Below are positions 24,551 through 33,537 of a stretch of DNA of 64,000 bases, in pieces. Made by a program: the position numbers and the translations under genes. This DNA comes from Glycomyces paridis (lineage in GTDB: Bacteria > Actinomycetota > Actinomycetes > Mycobacteriales > Micromonosporaceae). How positions within the stretch are numbered: the stretch's first letter is position 1; every line of letters starts with the position of its first letter. Where the stretch lies: the NCBI RefSeq assembly GCF_004912155.1, contig NZ_STGX01000001.1:274741-338740 (forward strand). Direction: 5' to 3'. Under the pieces are notes generated by a model. That model worked only from the letters and a program-made list of their open reading frames with translations, was not told the origin of the DNA and ran no database searches.

Positions 24551-25492
24551 CTAGTCGGCGGTCGTCTGGCCGGTGAGGGACAGGAACACGTCGTCGAGGT
24601 CGGGGGTGTGGACGGTGAACTCGTCGACTTCGATCTCCTCACGGTCGAGGGCGTCGAGGATCTTGCGCAGCGAGTGCACCGAGCCGTCGGAGGGGACCTG
24701 CACGGTGAGCTGGTCCGGGTCCGATCCGGTGGCCTCCAGGGCGCCGACGGTGCGGTCGAGCTGGTCGGCGCGGTGCAGCCGCAGCGTCACGTGCCCGCCG
24801 GGCACGAGCCGCTTGAGCTGCTCGGGCGTGCCTTCGGCGACGATCTTGCCGCCGTCGAGGACGGCGATCTTGTCGGCGAGCTCGTCGGCTTCCTCGAGGT
24901 ACTGGGTGGTGAGGAAGATCGTGGTGCCGCCCTTGACGAGTCGGCGGATGATCGACCACACGGTGCGGCGCCCGGCCGGGTCGAGGCCGGTGGTCGGCTC
25001 GTCGAGGAAGATGATCTTCGGGTCGCCCATGAGGCACATCGCGATGTCGAGGCGGCGCTTCATGCCGCCGGAGTACGTCGAGGGGGCCCGCTTGGCGGCC
25101 TCCATGAGGTCGAAGCGCTCCAGCAGCTCTTCGGCGCGGCGGCGGGTCTCGGCCTTCCCCAGGTGGTGGAGGCGCCCCATGAGCTGGAGGTTCTCGCGCC
25201 CGGTGAGGAGGGTGTCGACGGCCGCGAACTGGCCGGTGACGCCGATGAGCTTGCGGACTTCGTCGGCCTCCTTGTCGATGTGGCGACCGCCCACGAAGGC
25301 GTCGCCGCTCCCGGAGGGGATGAGGGTCGTCAGGATGTTCACCGTCGTGGTCTTGCCGGCGCCGTTGGGGCCCAGCAGGGAGAAGATGCTGCCTTCGGGG
25401 ACGGTGATGTCGATCCCGTCGAGGACCTTGTTCTCGCCGTAGGACTTGGTGAGGTTCAGGGCTTCGATCGCCAGGGGCTTGCGGGTGTTCAT
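24551..25492 (-). CDS. ABC transporter ATP-binding protein (DrrA-like)
   Basis: 313 residues. Walker A LLGPNGAGKTTT at ~39-50, signature YSGGMKRRLD, Walker B IIFLDEPTTGLD, H-loop region TTQYLEEAD. The C-terminal ~90 residues (VHTPDLDDVFLSLTG) are typical of DrrA exporters. The ATG at 25492 has GAGGAACC upstream. Pairs with the permease to form the exporter. Its leader region carries direct repeats, and the next gene upstream encodes an EXLDI protein. Confidence 0.94.
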   Translation of the reverse strand: MNTRKPLAIEALNLTKSYGENKVLDGIDITVPEGSIFSLLGPNGAGKTTTVNILTTLIPSGSGDAFVGGRHIDKEADEVRKLIGVTGQFAAVDTLLTGRENLQLMGRLHHLGKAETRRRAEELLERFDLMEAAKRAPSTYSGGMKRRLDIAMCLMGDPKIIFLDEPTTGLDPAGRRTVWSIIRRLVKGGTTIFLTTQYLEEADELADKIAVLDGGKIVAEGTPEQLKRLVPGGHVTLRLHRADQLDRTVGALEATGSDPDQLTVQVPSDGSVHSLRKILDALDREEIEVDEFTVHTPDLDDVFLSLTGQTTAD

Positions 25493-25847
25493 GGTTCCTC
25501 GCTTCGCGGTGGTGCTGGTCGCGGTTCCGGTTCGGGGTTCCGCTCCGGGCATGTGGATACTCTGGCCGGGTCCGCTGACACGGCGCTGACATCGCCCTGA
25601 CGCTCCTGCGTCGGCGCTGTCAGCCGCCGCGGGGGCGGGTAGAGGGTGAGCAGTGTGCCGAGGTCGAGCACGGGTTCACCTCGCCTTCGAATGTGCAATG
25701 TGGACAGTCGGTGGGCAGGGCTCCGCCGCTCTCGGCTCGGATTCGGGCACGCCGAAGGGCGCGCGGTGGTGCGGAAGGCGCCGCTCGGCGGCCCAGCGGC
25801 CGCGATCGGACGCGGGTGGAGTTAACGCGCGGTTCGGTTGCGCGCGA
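25493..25847. other. Leader/promoter region of the ABC exporter
   Basis: No gene seen. It contains three direct repeats of CTGACA/G at exact 11-bp spacing (25575, 25586, 25597) and an inverted copy TGTCAG at 25618. Such arrays usually mark binding of a response regulator or other dimer in phase. Confidence 0.55.
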
Positions 25848-26366
25848 CTAGATGTCGAGGTCCTGGATCGGCGGCGCCTCGGCGCTCGCGGCGACCATCG
25901 AGTACAGCTCGGCCGGGATCTTCGCCTTGAGCTCGTCGAGCGTGTCGACCACCTCGAGGAAGGCCTCCCCGGTCGTCGCCCCGAAGAACTGCTCGCCGAG
26001 CCCCAGGTGCTTGCGCCAGCCGGTCTCGGCCGTCATCTGCACGTAGTCGGGCGTCTTCTCGGTGTGGATGACGAACTTGCCCGACCGGGCGCGGTAGACG
26101 CGGTAGACCTCGGCGGTCTTGGCGTCCGAGCGGATCCACTCGCCGAGCTTGACGCCGGTGAAGCGCTGGCGCTGGCGTTTGCGGCCGGTGCCCGGGCCCA
26201 CTCGGACGGTGATCTCCTCGAAGCCTTCGAGCCTGCCCTCTTCGGCGTCGACGTAGCGCGTGAGCGCCAGCGAGATGGCCCTGGAGAGACTGCCGCCGGA
26301 GAGTTCCTGCGCCCGGTCGTAGAGGGCGAGGTCCTTGTCGGCGACGTAGATCGTCTTGTTGGGCAT
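25848..26366 (-). CDS. EXLDI-family protein
   Basis: 172 residues ending in PPIQDLDI, the C-terminal motif for which the actinobacterial EXLDI family is named. The N-terminus (MPNKTIYVADKDLALYDRAQELSGG, then SLSRAISLALTRYVD) looks like a ribbon-helix-helix DNA-binding domain: a short beta strand and two helices. The middle part (YRVYRARSGKFVIHTEKT) is unassigned. Family function is not established. Located upstream of a DrrAB exporter and downstream of a strong double palindrome, it may be an autoregulatory DNA-binding protein controlling the exporter. Confidence 0.82.
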   Translation of the reverse strand: MPNKTIYVADKDLALYDRAQELSGGSLSRAISLALTRYVDAEEGRLEGFEEITVRVGPGTGRKRQRQRFTGVKLGEWIRSDAKTAEVYRVYRARSGKFVIHTEKTPDYVQMTAETGWRKHLGLGEQFFGATTGEAFLEVVDTLDELKAKIPAELYSMVAASAEAPPIQDLDI

Positions 26367-26402
26367 AGCGGCATCCTAACCTCCTTCCAGGGGTCTCCCT
26401 CG

Positions 26403-26427
26403 GTATACGTATAGACTATACGTATAC
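26403..26427. promoter_or_regulatory. Double palindrome upstream of the EXLDI gene
   Basis: Two copies of the self-complementary TATACGTATA (26404-26413 and 26417-26426) separated by GAC form a larger inverted repeat of 12-base arms. The run is very AT-rich for the region and lies 37 bp before the EXLDI start codon. Confidence 0.85.
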
Positions 26428-26614
26428 GTAGAAGCTTGGCAAGAGTGATCCCCGGATTTCTTCCGCGACCGGGTTCACCAGCGGAAACGGCCAGAGAACG
26501 GGCGGGCAGCGCCCGGAACCGGGGTGCGACCGCCGCCCGCAGAGCCGTAGGCGACCGTTCCGCGCCAGCGCGCAGCGCCCGCCTTCGCGGTGCGAGCCCG
26601 CCGCTCACGCACGC

Positions 26615-26648
26615 GAAAGGGCGGCCCGGTTCACCGGGCCGCCCTTTC
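26615..26648 (-). terminator. Hairpin terminator after the Spo0M-like gene
   Basis: A perfect 15-base stem (GAAAGGGCGGCCCGG and complement) with loop TTCA and trailing T-rich bases on the minus strand. The flanking 26428-26614 holds nothing else recognised. Confidence 0.88.
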
Positions 26649-26665
26649 ACGTCGGTATCGAGGCG

Positions 26666-27439
26666 TCAGACGCCCTTCTGCGCCGCCAGCTGCGTCAGCT
26701 GGGCCTTCACGGTCTCCGTCACGTCCCCGCCCGCCGTCGGCAGCGAGAAGCGGATCGTCGAGTTCAGGTCCGGCGCGAGGAGCTCGGCCGAGTTGTCGGC
26801 CGCGAACACCACGTCCGTGTTCGCCTCGCCCGCAACGAAGACCACCTCGAGCTCGCGGATGCGCCCGTGGAATTCGCCCTCGGTCGCCCAGAACTCGACC
26901 TCCTGGTAGAACGGCACCGTCGCCCCCTGGATCGTCCCCAGCTCCAGGTCCGTCTCCTGGAACGCGAAGCCCAAGGCCTCCAACGCGTCCCACACCGCCT
27001 TGTGCACCGGCAGCGCCTCCACCGTCAGCCAGTCCAGGTCGCCCTTGTCCAGGGCCTGGTCCAGCGCCAGGTGCGTCGAGACGCCGAGCTTCATGCCCCC
27101 GACCAGCGGACGCGACTCGACGTTGTTGAACGGGGTCTCCCAGGGCACCTGCACCTCGAACGGGATCGGGTGGGCCGTGCCCTTGGCGAGGTCGAACTTG
27201 CCCGAGATCTCGGCGCGGAAGTAGTCGTGCACGACGCCGGCGGCGTCCTCGCCCTTGCTGTCGTCCTCGACCAGGGCGGTGAACTCGATCTCGACGCCCT
27301 CCACCGAAGCGTCCACTTCGGCGCCGGAGATGCGCACCTCGCCCTTGAGGACCCCGCCGGGGGCGACGTGCTTCTCGTGCAGCAGCGTGTCGATCTGGAT
27401 GCCACTGCCGAGAAAGGCTTTGAGCTTGCTGAAGACCAT
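26666..27439 (-). CDS. Spo0M/SpoOM-family protein
   Basis: 257 residues of arrestin-like fold. The N-terminus MVFSKLKAFLGSGIQIDTLLHEKHVAPGGVLKGEV is diagnostic, with PIPFEVQVPWETPFN in the second lobe. Family members influence sporulation or cell-surface processes and may bind other proteins; the molecular role is open. The ATG at 27439 with AAAGGA upstream is the family start. Monocistronic and ends at a strong terminator. Confidence 0.88.
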   Translation of the reverse strand: MVFSKLKAFLGSGIQIDTLLHEKHVAPGGVLKGEVRISGAEVDASVEGVEIEFTALVEDDSKGEDAAGVVHDYFRAEISGKFDLAKGTAHPIPFEVQVPWETPFNNVESRPLVGGMKLGVSTHLALDQALDKGDLDWLTVEALPVHKAVWDALEALGFAFQETDLELGTIQGATVPFYQEVEFWATEGEFHGRIRELEVVFVAGEANTDVVFAADNSAELLAPDLNSTIRFSLPTAGGDVTETVKAQLTQLAAQKGV

Positions 27440-27589
27440 TGGGGCGGTTCCTTTCGGGGAGGATCGCGGGAACGTCGGGAACGCGGACAGGGGGCAACCG
27501 CATCGTATCCCGAATGCGCAGGCCCACGTGTGACAGATCCCCGACCGCCGGTTTCGGACCGGCCGCGAAACCGAAGGGACCAAAAGGAA

Positions 27590-28885
27590 CTATTCGCCCC
27601 CGCGGATCTGCACCACCGGGATCGCCGGGTCACCGGGCGACAGTTTCAAACCCTCCCAAGGGATCGAGATGAGACGCTGCCGCAGCAGCTCCCGCGAACC
27701 CTCCAGATCCGACTGCGCCAGCAGCTCCCCGCCGCGGAACAGCGGCACCTGGAGCCGCTTGTCGCCCGGCATCGACTCAGGCTCCCCTTGCGACACCACG
27801 ACCTCCTCGACCGCCGTGCCCGTCGGCTTGTGCCGCCGCACCGCGACCTTCCGGCCCCCGTTGGTGCCCTTGTGCTCCGAACGCTTCGCGACCGCCCGGC
27901 CCTCCACCTCGACCAGCTTGTACACCAGCTGCGCCGTCGGCGCGCCCGAACCGACCACCACGGCCGTCCCCGCCCCGTAGATGTCCACCGGCGCCGCCGC
28001 CAGCGCCGCGATCGAGTACTCGTCCAAGTCGCCCGACACCACGATCTTCGTGTCGTACGCCTCCAACTCGTCCAGCAGTTCCCTTGCGCCCGTAGCCATG
28101 ACGTCGAGGTCGCCGGAGTCGATCCGGATCGCCCGCAGCCGCGGCCCGGCCGCCGCGATCGCGTTCCGGATGCCCTGCGTGATGTCGTACGTGTCCACCA
28201 GCAGCGTCGTGTCGGTGCCGAACGCGTCGATCTGCGCCGTGAACGCCTCGATCTCGGACTTGTGCAGCAACGTGAACGCGTGCGCGCTCGTCCCCGAGGT
28301 CGGCACCCCGTACCGGCGCCCCGCCTCCAGGTTCGACGTGGCCGCGAAACCCGCCAGGTACGCCGCCCGCGACGCCGCGATCGCCGCCGCCTCGTGCGTG
28401 CGCCGCGAACCCATCTCCAGGATCGGGCGGCCCCGCGCGGCGGTCACCATGCGCGCGGCGGCGCTGGCGATCGCGCTGTCGTGGTTGAGGATCGAGAGCG
28501 TCAGCGTCTCCAGGAGCACGCACTCGGCGAACGTCCCGGTGACGGTGACGATGGGGGAGCCGGGGAAGTACAGCTCGCCCTCGGGATAGACGTCGATGTC
28601 CCCGGCGAAGCGGTAGTCGGCCAGCCACTCGGCCGTCGACTCCTTCACCACCCCGCGCGAGGTCAGGTCCTCCAGATCGGAGGGCTCGAACCGGAACCGC
28701 TCGATGGCCTCGCTGAGGCGGCCGATGCCGGCGACCACGCCGTAGCGGCGCCCGGTGGGCAGGCGGCGCCCGAACACCTCGAACACGCACGGCAGCTCGG
28801 CGGTGCCGTCGCGGAGGGCCGCTTCGAGCATCGTGTACTCGTAGTGGTCGGTGTACAGGGGCGTGCGCGGGAGCGTGACGGACAT
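27590..28885 (-). CDS. pncB: Nicotinate phosphoribosyltransferase
   Basis: 431 residues. Converts nicotinate and PRPP to nicotinate mononucleotide in NAD salvage. Motifs: YTDHYEYTMLEAAL at the N-terminus, MGSRRTHEAAA, TSNLEAGRRYGVPTSGTSAHAF and the IRIDSGDL phosphate-binding strand. The ATG at 28885 is preceded by TACGCT (28893-28898) and seven bases, i.e. leaderless. In-frame codons further upstream run antisense to mec and are spurious. Divergent from mec, as in mycobacteria. Confidence 0.95.
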   Translation of the reverse strand: MSVTLPRTPLYTDHYEYTMLEAALRDGTAELPCVFEVFGRRLPTGRRYGVVAGIGRLSEAIERFRFEPSDLEDLTSRGVVKESTAEWLADYRFAGDIDVYPEGELYFPGSPIVTVTGTFAECVLLETLTLSILNHDSAIASAAARMVTAARGRPILEMGSRRTHEAAAIAASRAAYLAGFAATSNLEAGRRYGVPTSGTSAHAFTLLHKSEIEAFTAQIDAFGTDTTLLVDTYDITQGIRNAIAAAGPRLRAIRIDSGDLDVMATGARELLDELEAYDTKIVVSGDLDEYSIAALAAAPVDIYGAGTAVVVGSGAPTAQLVYKLVEVEGRAVAKRSEHKGTNGGRKVAVRRHKPTGTAVEEVVVSQGEPESMPGDKRLQVPLFRGGELLAQSDLEGSRELLRQRLISIPWEGLKLSPGDPAIPVVQIRGGE

Positions 28886-29086
28886 ACGGGTGAGCGTAAT
28901 GCACCCCGACCGGCGGCGGGCCCGGTGCGCGAGCCGCGCTCGCCTCCCGGCGTGATCCCCCTCCCACCCCTGGTCGCGGGCCCCGAGGGGCGCTTCGCGG
29001 ACGGGCCGGTCAGGGGCGCCGGAGGCGCGTCTCACGCTCTGAGCGAGGGCTTCTGGCCCGCGGCGGTCGCGTGTACGCTTGCTTGC

Positions 29087-29569
29087 GTGTTGCGGATCGC
29101 GCATGAGCTGGTCGAAGCGATGGTCGCGCACGCCCGGGCCGACCATCCCGACGAGGCGTGCGGCATCATCGCCGGCCCTGAGGGCACGGGAACGCCGAGA
29201 CGGCATGTCCCGATGACGAACGCTGCCCGCTCCACGACCTTCTACGAGTTCGACGCCGAAGAGTGGAAGCGCGAATACGACCGCATGTGGGACAACGACG
29301 AGGAAGTCGTCGTGGCCTACCACTCGCACACCCACACCGAGGCCTACCCGTCGCGCTCCGACGCCGGGATCGCCTCCGACCTGGGCCTGCCCGGCGCCCA
29401 CTACGTGCTCGTCACCACCAAGGACCCCGAGATCGCCGAGGTCAGGTCCTTCCGCATCGCCGGCGGCGAGGTCACCGAGGAGCCCATCGAGGTCACCGGC
29501 GCCCCCGAGGCGGTCCAGAGCTACAAGTTCGCCCACACCCCCGACTCGACGGTCTACGACTGTTCCTGA
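29087..29569 (+). CDS. mec: JAMM (M67) metallopeptidase Mec
   Basis: 160 residues. JAMM zinc motif: Glu in DEACGIIAG and HSHTHTEAYPSRSD (H-x-H...S-x-x-D). In mycobacteria Mec releases cysteine from the CysO-Cys adduct and can trim the carrier C-terminus. The GTG at 29087 follows TACGCT and seven bases (leaderless). The immediate downstream genes cysO and cysM confirm identity. It would trim CysO here too, given the GGM ending. Confidence 0.92.
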   Translation: MLRIAHELVEAMVAHARADHPDEACGIIAGPEGTGTPRRHVPMTNAARSTTFYEFDAEEWKREYDRMWDNDEEVVVAYHSHTHTEAYPSRSDAGIASDLGLPGAHYVLVTTKDPEIAEVRSFRIAGGEVTEEPIEVTGAPEAVQSYKFAHTPDSTVYDCS

Positions 29570-29676
29570 GTTTGCACCGGGGCCCCCGGCCCCGGCACGC
29601 GTCATGCAGCGACTCGGCTGCGAACCAGACACATCGAGCGCCCCAAGGCCGCTCATCGAGCAAAGGGAAGTCCAGC

Positions 29677-29955
29677 ATGTCCATCGAAGTCCGCATCCCC
29701 ACCATCCTGCGCACCCACACCGGCGGCCAGAAGCTCGTCAGCGGCGAGGGCGAGACGCTCGCGGCGCTGTTCGACAGCCTCGACGCGCAGCACACCGGAC
29801 TCAAGGCCCGCGTCGTGACCGAAGAGGGCGCCTTGCACCGCTTCGTGAACGTCTACATCAACGACGAGGACGTCCGGTTCATCGGCGGCCTCGAGGCCAA
29901 GCTCTCCGACGGCGACTCGATCACGATCCTGCCCGCGGTCGCGGGCGGCATGTAG
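29677..29955 (+). CDS. cysO: Sulfur-carrier protein CysO (ubiquitin-like)
   Basis: 92 residues of beta-grasp MoaD/ThiS fold (IEVRIPTILRTHTGGQKLV, FIGGLEAKLSDGDSITILPAVAGGM). The carrier forms a thiocarboxylate on its C-terminal Gly-Gly and gives the sulfur to O-phosphoserine on CysM. Here a Met follows the Gly-Gly, so the terminus must be trimmed before activation; Mec, encoded just upstream, is the natural protease. GAAGG precedes the ATG. 18 bp separate it from cysM. Confidence 0.93.
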   Translation: MSIEVRIPTILRTHTGGQKLVSGEGETLAALFDSLDAQHTGLKARVVTEEGALHRFVNVYINDEDVRFIGGLEAKLSDGDSITILPAVAGGM

Positions 29956-30924
<969 letters not shown>

Positions 30925-30933
30925 GACGACATC

Positions 30934-30974
30934 GAAGAGGCCGGGCCCGCGCGAAGCGCGGGCCCGGCCTCTTC
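30934..30974 (+). terminator. Terminator of the mec-cysO-cysM operon
   Basis: A perfect 19-base stem beginning GAAGAGGCCGGGCCCGCGC with a GAA loop, ten bases after the cysM stop. Confidence 0.92.
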
Positions 30975-31103
30975 GGCGCGGGCGCGGGATGCCCGTCGAC
31001 CTCGGGTTGTTCACCGCGGGCGGTCGTTTGCCCGGTTCGGCGGTGCGCGTCACCCGGCTGACGCGCTCCTGAGCACTTCTCGGCGACTTGCTAGCCTGGC
31101 CGA

Positions 31104-31526
31104 ATGAGCAGCACCGGCCAGCAGCGCACCTTCACCCTCGGCCAGTCGACCGGCCTGCCGCGCCAAAGCGAAGCGCCGCAGATGGAGTCGGGCCCGCTCG
31201 ACCCGCCGCGACTCGACGGTTCGACCGTCGCCTCCGACGACGTCCCCTCGGTGCGCCTGCGGCGCCTCGCCGGGGTCGCCTCGTGGGCGCTCGTGCTCGT
31301 GCTCGCGGGGGTCGCCTCCGCGATCGTGAGCCTGTTCGAGATCTTCGGCGACGGCCCGGGGTGGTTCACGCCCGCGTTCATCTCCTGCGGCGTCGTCGGG
31401 ATGCTCCTGGCGATGATGGCCTTCGCGACCGTGCGTTTCAAGGGCGTGCCATGGATGTTCATGGCCGCCTCCTCGGTGACCCTGCTCGCCGCCTTCGTGA
31501 TGCTGCGCGTCGCGGCCGCCGCCTGA
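31104..31526 (+). CDS. Small membrane protein, function unknown
   Basis: 140 residues: a ~50-residue polar N-terminus (Gln/Pro/Ser rich) and three transmembrane helices (VASWALVLVLAGVASAIVSLF, AFISCGVVGMLLAMMAF, FMAASSVTLLAAFVML). No recognised family. TAGCCT (31092-31097) six bases before the ATG marks a leaderless transcript. It sits where mycobacteria carry another membrane gene between cysM and murI, but the sequence is not obviously related. Confidence 0.78.
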   Translation: MSSTGQQRTFTLGQSTGLPRQSEAPQMESGPLDPPRLDGSTVASDDVPSVRLRRLAGVASWALVLVLAGVASAIVSLFEIFGDGPGWFTPAFISCGVVGMLLAMMAFATVRFKGVPWMFMAASSVTLLAAFVMLRVAAAA

Positions 31527-31640
31527 GGGGCGCGCCTCCCGCCCAGGGTCCCCCCCCCACCCAGGGTGGGAAGAAACAGCACCGCTTCCGGCCTCGATCT
31601 TGGCGCCGCCCACTGACAGAAAACCCGCTCGCGCGCTGTA

Positions 31641-31660
31641 AATGTGGCGATCGCCACGTT
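31641..31660. promoter_or_regulatory. Palindrome upstream of murI
   Basis: GTGGCGATCGCCAC (31644-31657) is a perfect 14-bp palindrome, extended to AA..TT with one mismatch pair. It lies about 70 bp before murI; a regulator site is possible. Nearby at 31550-31570 is a poly-C tract with the small hairpin CCCACCC-A-GGGTGGG that probably ends the preceding transcript. Confidence 0.5.
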
Positions 31661-31729
31661 GTCATTTTGGCGACATTCCCGTGCCGAGCCCGGGCGCTCC
31701 GGGCCGGAATGGACGTACGCTCGTAGCCC

Positions 31730-32575
31730 ATGAACGACGCGCCCATCGGGATCTTCGACTCCGGTGTCGGAGGCCTGACCGTCGCCCGGGCGATCAGCGA
31801 GCTGCTGCCCGCCGAGCGACTCGTCTACGTCGGCGACACCGCCCATGTCCCGTACGGTCCCCGGCCCATCGCCGAGGTCCGCAAACTCTCGCTCGACGTC
31901 TGCGATCACCTGGTCGAACAGGAGGTCAAGGCGCTCGTGATCGCCTGCAACTCCGCCTCGGCGGCGAGCCTGGCCGACATCCGCGACCGGTACGACATCC
32001 CGGTCGTCGAGGTCATCCGGCCCGCGGTGCGCCGCGCGGTGGCGACCACCGGCACCGGCCGGATCGGGGTCCTCGGGACGGTCTCGACGATCTCCTCGGG
32101 CGCGTACCTGGACGCGTTCAACGCCGTCCCGGACGTCGAGGTGACCGCCGTCGCCTGCCCGGCGTTCGTGGATTTCGTGGAACGCGGTGTGACAACCGGC
32201 CGACAGCTCCTAGGCCTCGCCCAGGGGTACCTTGAGCCGCTACAGCAATCCGATGTCGACACGGTCGTATTGGGCTGCACCCACTATCCGCTGCTTTCAG
32301 GACTCATCGGACTGGTGATGGGAGAGGACGTGACGCTCGTGAACTCAGGGAGCGAATGCGCGCGCGAACTCTACCGCGTGCTCACCGAACGGGACCTCCT
32401 GGCAGCCCGGACCGGGCCCGCCGAACACCGCTTCCTCGCGACCGGCGACCCCGCCGCCTTCACCAGGACCGCCCGCCGGTTCCTGGGCAACCTGTTCCCG
32501 AACGCGGCGGCCGCCGTACTGGCCCCCTCGGCGACGCTAGCCACCCGCAATTCAGGAGGGCGTGAACTGCCATGA
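31730..32575 (+). CDS. murI: Glutamate racemase
   Basis: 281 residues. Makes D-glutamate for peptidoglycan. The two catalytic cysteines are C73 in IACNSAS and C183 in LGCTHYPLL; the substrate loop [15 protein letters not shown] and PYG are present. TACGCT lies eight bases before the ATG, so the leader is very short. ATGA overlap with the next gene gives translational coupling. Confidence 0.95.
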   Translation: MNDAPIGIFDSGVGGLTVARAISELLPAERLVYVGDTAHVPYGPRPIAEVRKLSLDVCDHLVEQEVKALVIACNSASAASLADIRDRYDIPVVEVIRPAVRRAVATTGTGRIGVLGTVSTISSGAYLDAFNAVPDVEVTAVACPAFVDFVERGVTTGRQLLGLAQGYLEPLQQSDVDTVVLGCTHYPLLSGLIGLVMGEDVTLVNSGSECARELYRVLTERDLLAARTGPAEHRFLATGDPAAFTRTARRFLGNLFPNAAAAVLAPSATLATRNSGGRELP

Positions 32576-33330
32576 AACTCACGGTAATCGGCTGCGCCGG
32601 CTCCTTTCCGGCCCCCGACACGCCCTGCTCGGCCTACCTGGTCGAGGCCGGCGGCTTCCGCCTGCTCATCGACTTCGGCACCGGCTCCCTCGGCGAGCTC
32701 CAGAAGCACCTCGACCCGGGCCTGATCGACGCGGTCATCGTCACCCACCTGCACGCCGACCACTTCTTCGACGCCTGCGGGTACGCCGTCATGCACCGCT
32801 ACGCCCCCCAGGCGCCCGGCGCGCCGGTCCCGCTCTACGGCCCCGCCGGGGTCGCCGACCGGATCGTGGCGGCCTACGGCGGCCAGGGCGAGCTGTGCCC
32901 GGCCTCCCTCCGCGACGTCTACGACTTCCGCGAGCTGGAGCCCGGCGCCTTCGCGCTCGGGCCGCTCACCGTCACCGTCGACCGGGTCGCCCACCCCGTC
33001 GAGACGTACGGCGTCCGCGTCGAGCACGCGGGCTCCTCGCTCGCCTACACCTCCGACTCGGGGCCGTGCCAGGCCCTCGAATCGCTCGCCGCTCATTGCG
33101 ACGTGCTCCTCGCCGAAGCCTCCTATCTGGAGGGAAACGAGAATCCGAAGGACGTTCACCTCACCGGCAAGGAAGCGGGGGAGTACGCCACCAAGTCCGG
33201 TGCCGCGCGACTCCTGCTGACCCATCTGGTCGAACCGTGGAATCCGCGGGAGCGCACCCTCGCCGAAGCGCAGGCCGCCTACACCGGACCGGTCGAGGTC
33301 GTGCGGCCCGGCGAGGTCTACGAGTTCTGA
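32572..33330 (+). CDS. MBL-fold hydrolase (Rv1339-like)
   Basis: 252 residues of metallo-beta-lactamase/RNase Z-like fold. Metal motif HLHADH at 59-64, AYTSDSG and a C-terminal LLTHL...PW metal His. The position after murI matches mycobacterial Rv1339, reported to act on cyclic nucleotides, so a phosphodiesterase role is plausible but inferred from synteny. Coupled to murI by a 4-bp overlap. No export signal. Confidence 0.86.
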   Translation: MKLTVIGCAGSFPAPDTPCSAYLVEAGGFRLLIDFGTGSLGELQKHLDPGLIDAVIVTHLHADHFFDACGYAVMHRYAPQAPGAPVPLYGPAGVADRIVAAYGGQGELCPASLRDVYDFRELEPGAFALGPLTVTVDRVAHPVETYGVRVEHAGSSLAYTSDSGPCQALESLAAHCDVLLAEASYLEGNENPKDVHLTGKEAGEYATKSGAARLLLTHLVEPWNPRERTLAEAQAAYTGPVEVVRPGEVYEF

Positions 33331-33358
33331 GGCCCGCCCGCGCGGACCGCGCCCGGCA

Positions 33359-33453
33359 CATCGAGGCGCCGCATCGAGACGCCGCTTTGAGGCACCGCGC
33401 GGACAGGCGCCGCATCGAAGGCACTGCCTCGAAGGCGTTGCATCGAGGCATCG
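33359..33453. repeat. Minisatellite: seven 13-15-bp units
   Basis: Units related to CATCGAGGCGCCG start at 33359, 33372, 33385, 33398, 33413, 33427 and 33441. It lies between the MBL-fold gene and the DUF3352 gene and is not coding. Confidence 0.82.
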
Positions 33454-33537
33454 ACCCGCGCCGATCGCCGACCCGCCGCGGCGCGATTGGCACATTCCCG
33501 GGATACGACCGTTGCATTCGCGCCGTAGCGTCGAATC

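Noticed and set aside
28886-29086. clpS-type gene between pncB and mec
   Set aside because: Only 201 bp without a coherent frame, so absent here.
27590-29656. Extended N-terminus for nicotinate phosphoribosyltransferase to 29656
   Set aside because: The extension is antisense to mec and unlike the family; a clear leaderless ATG is at 28885.
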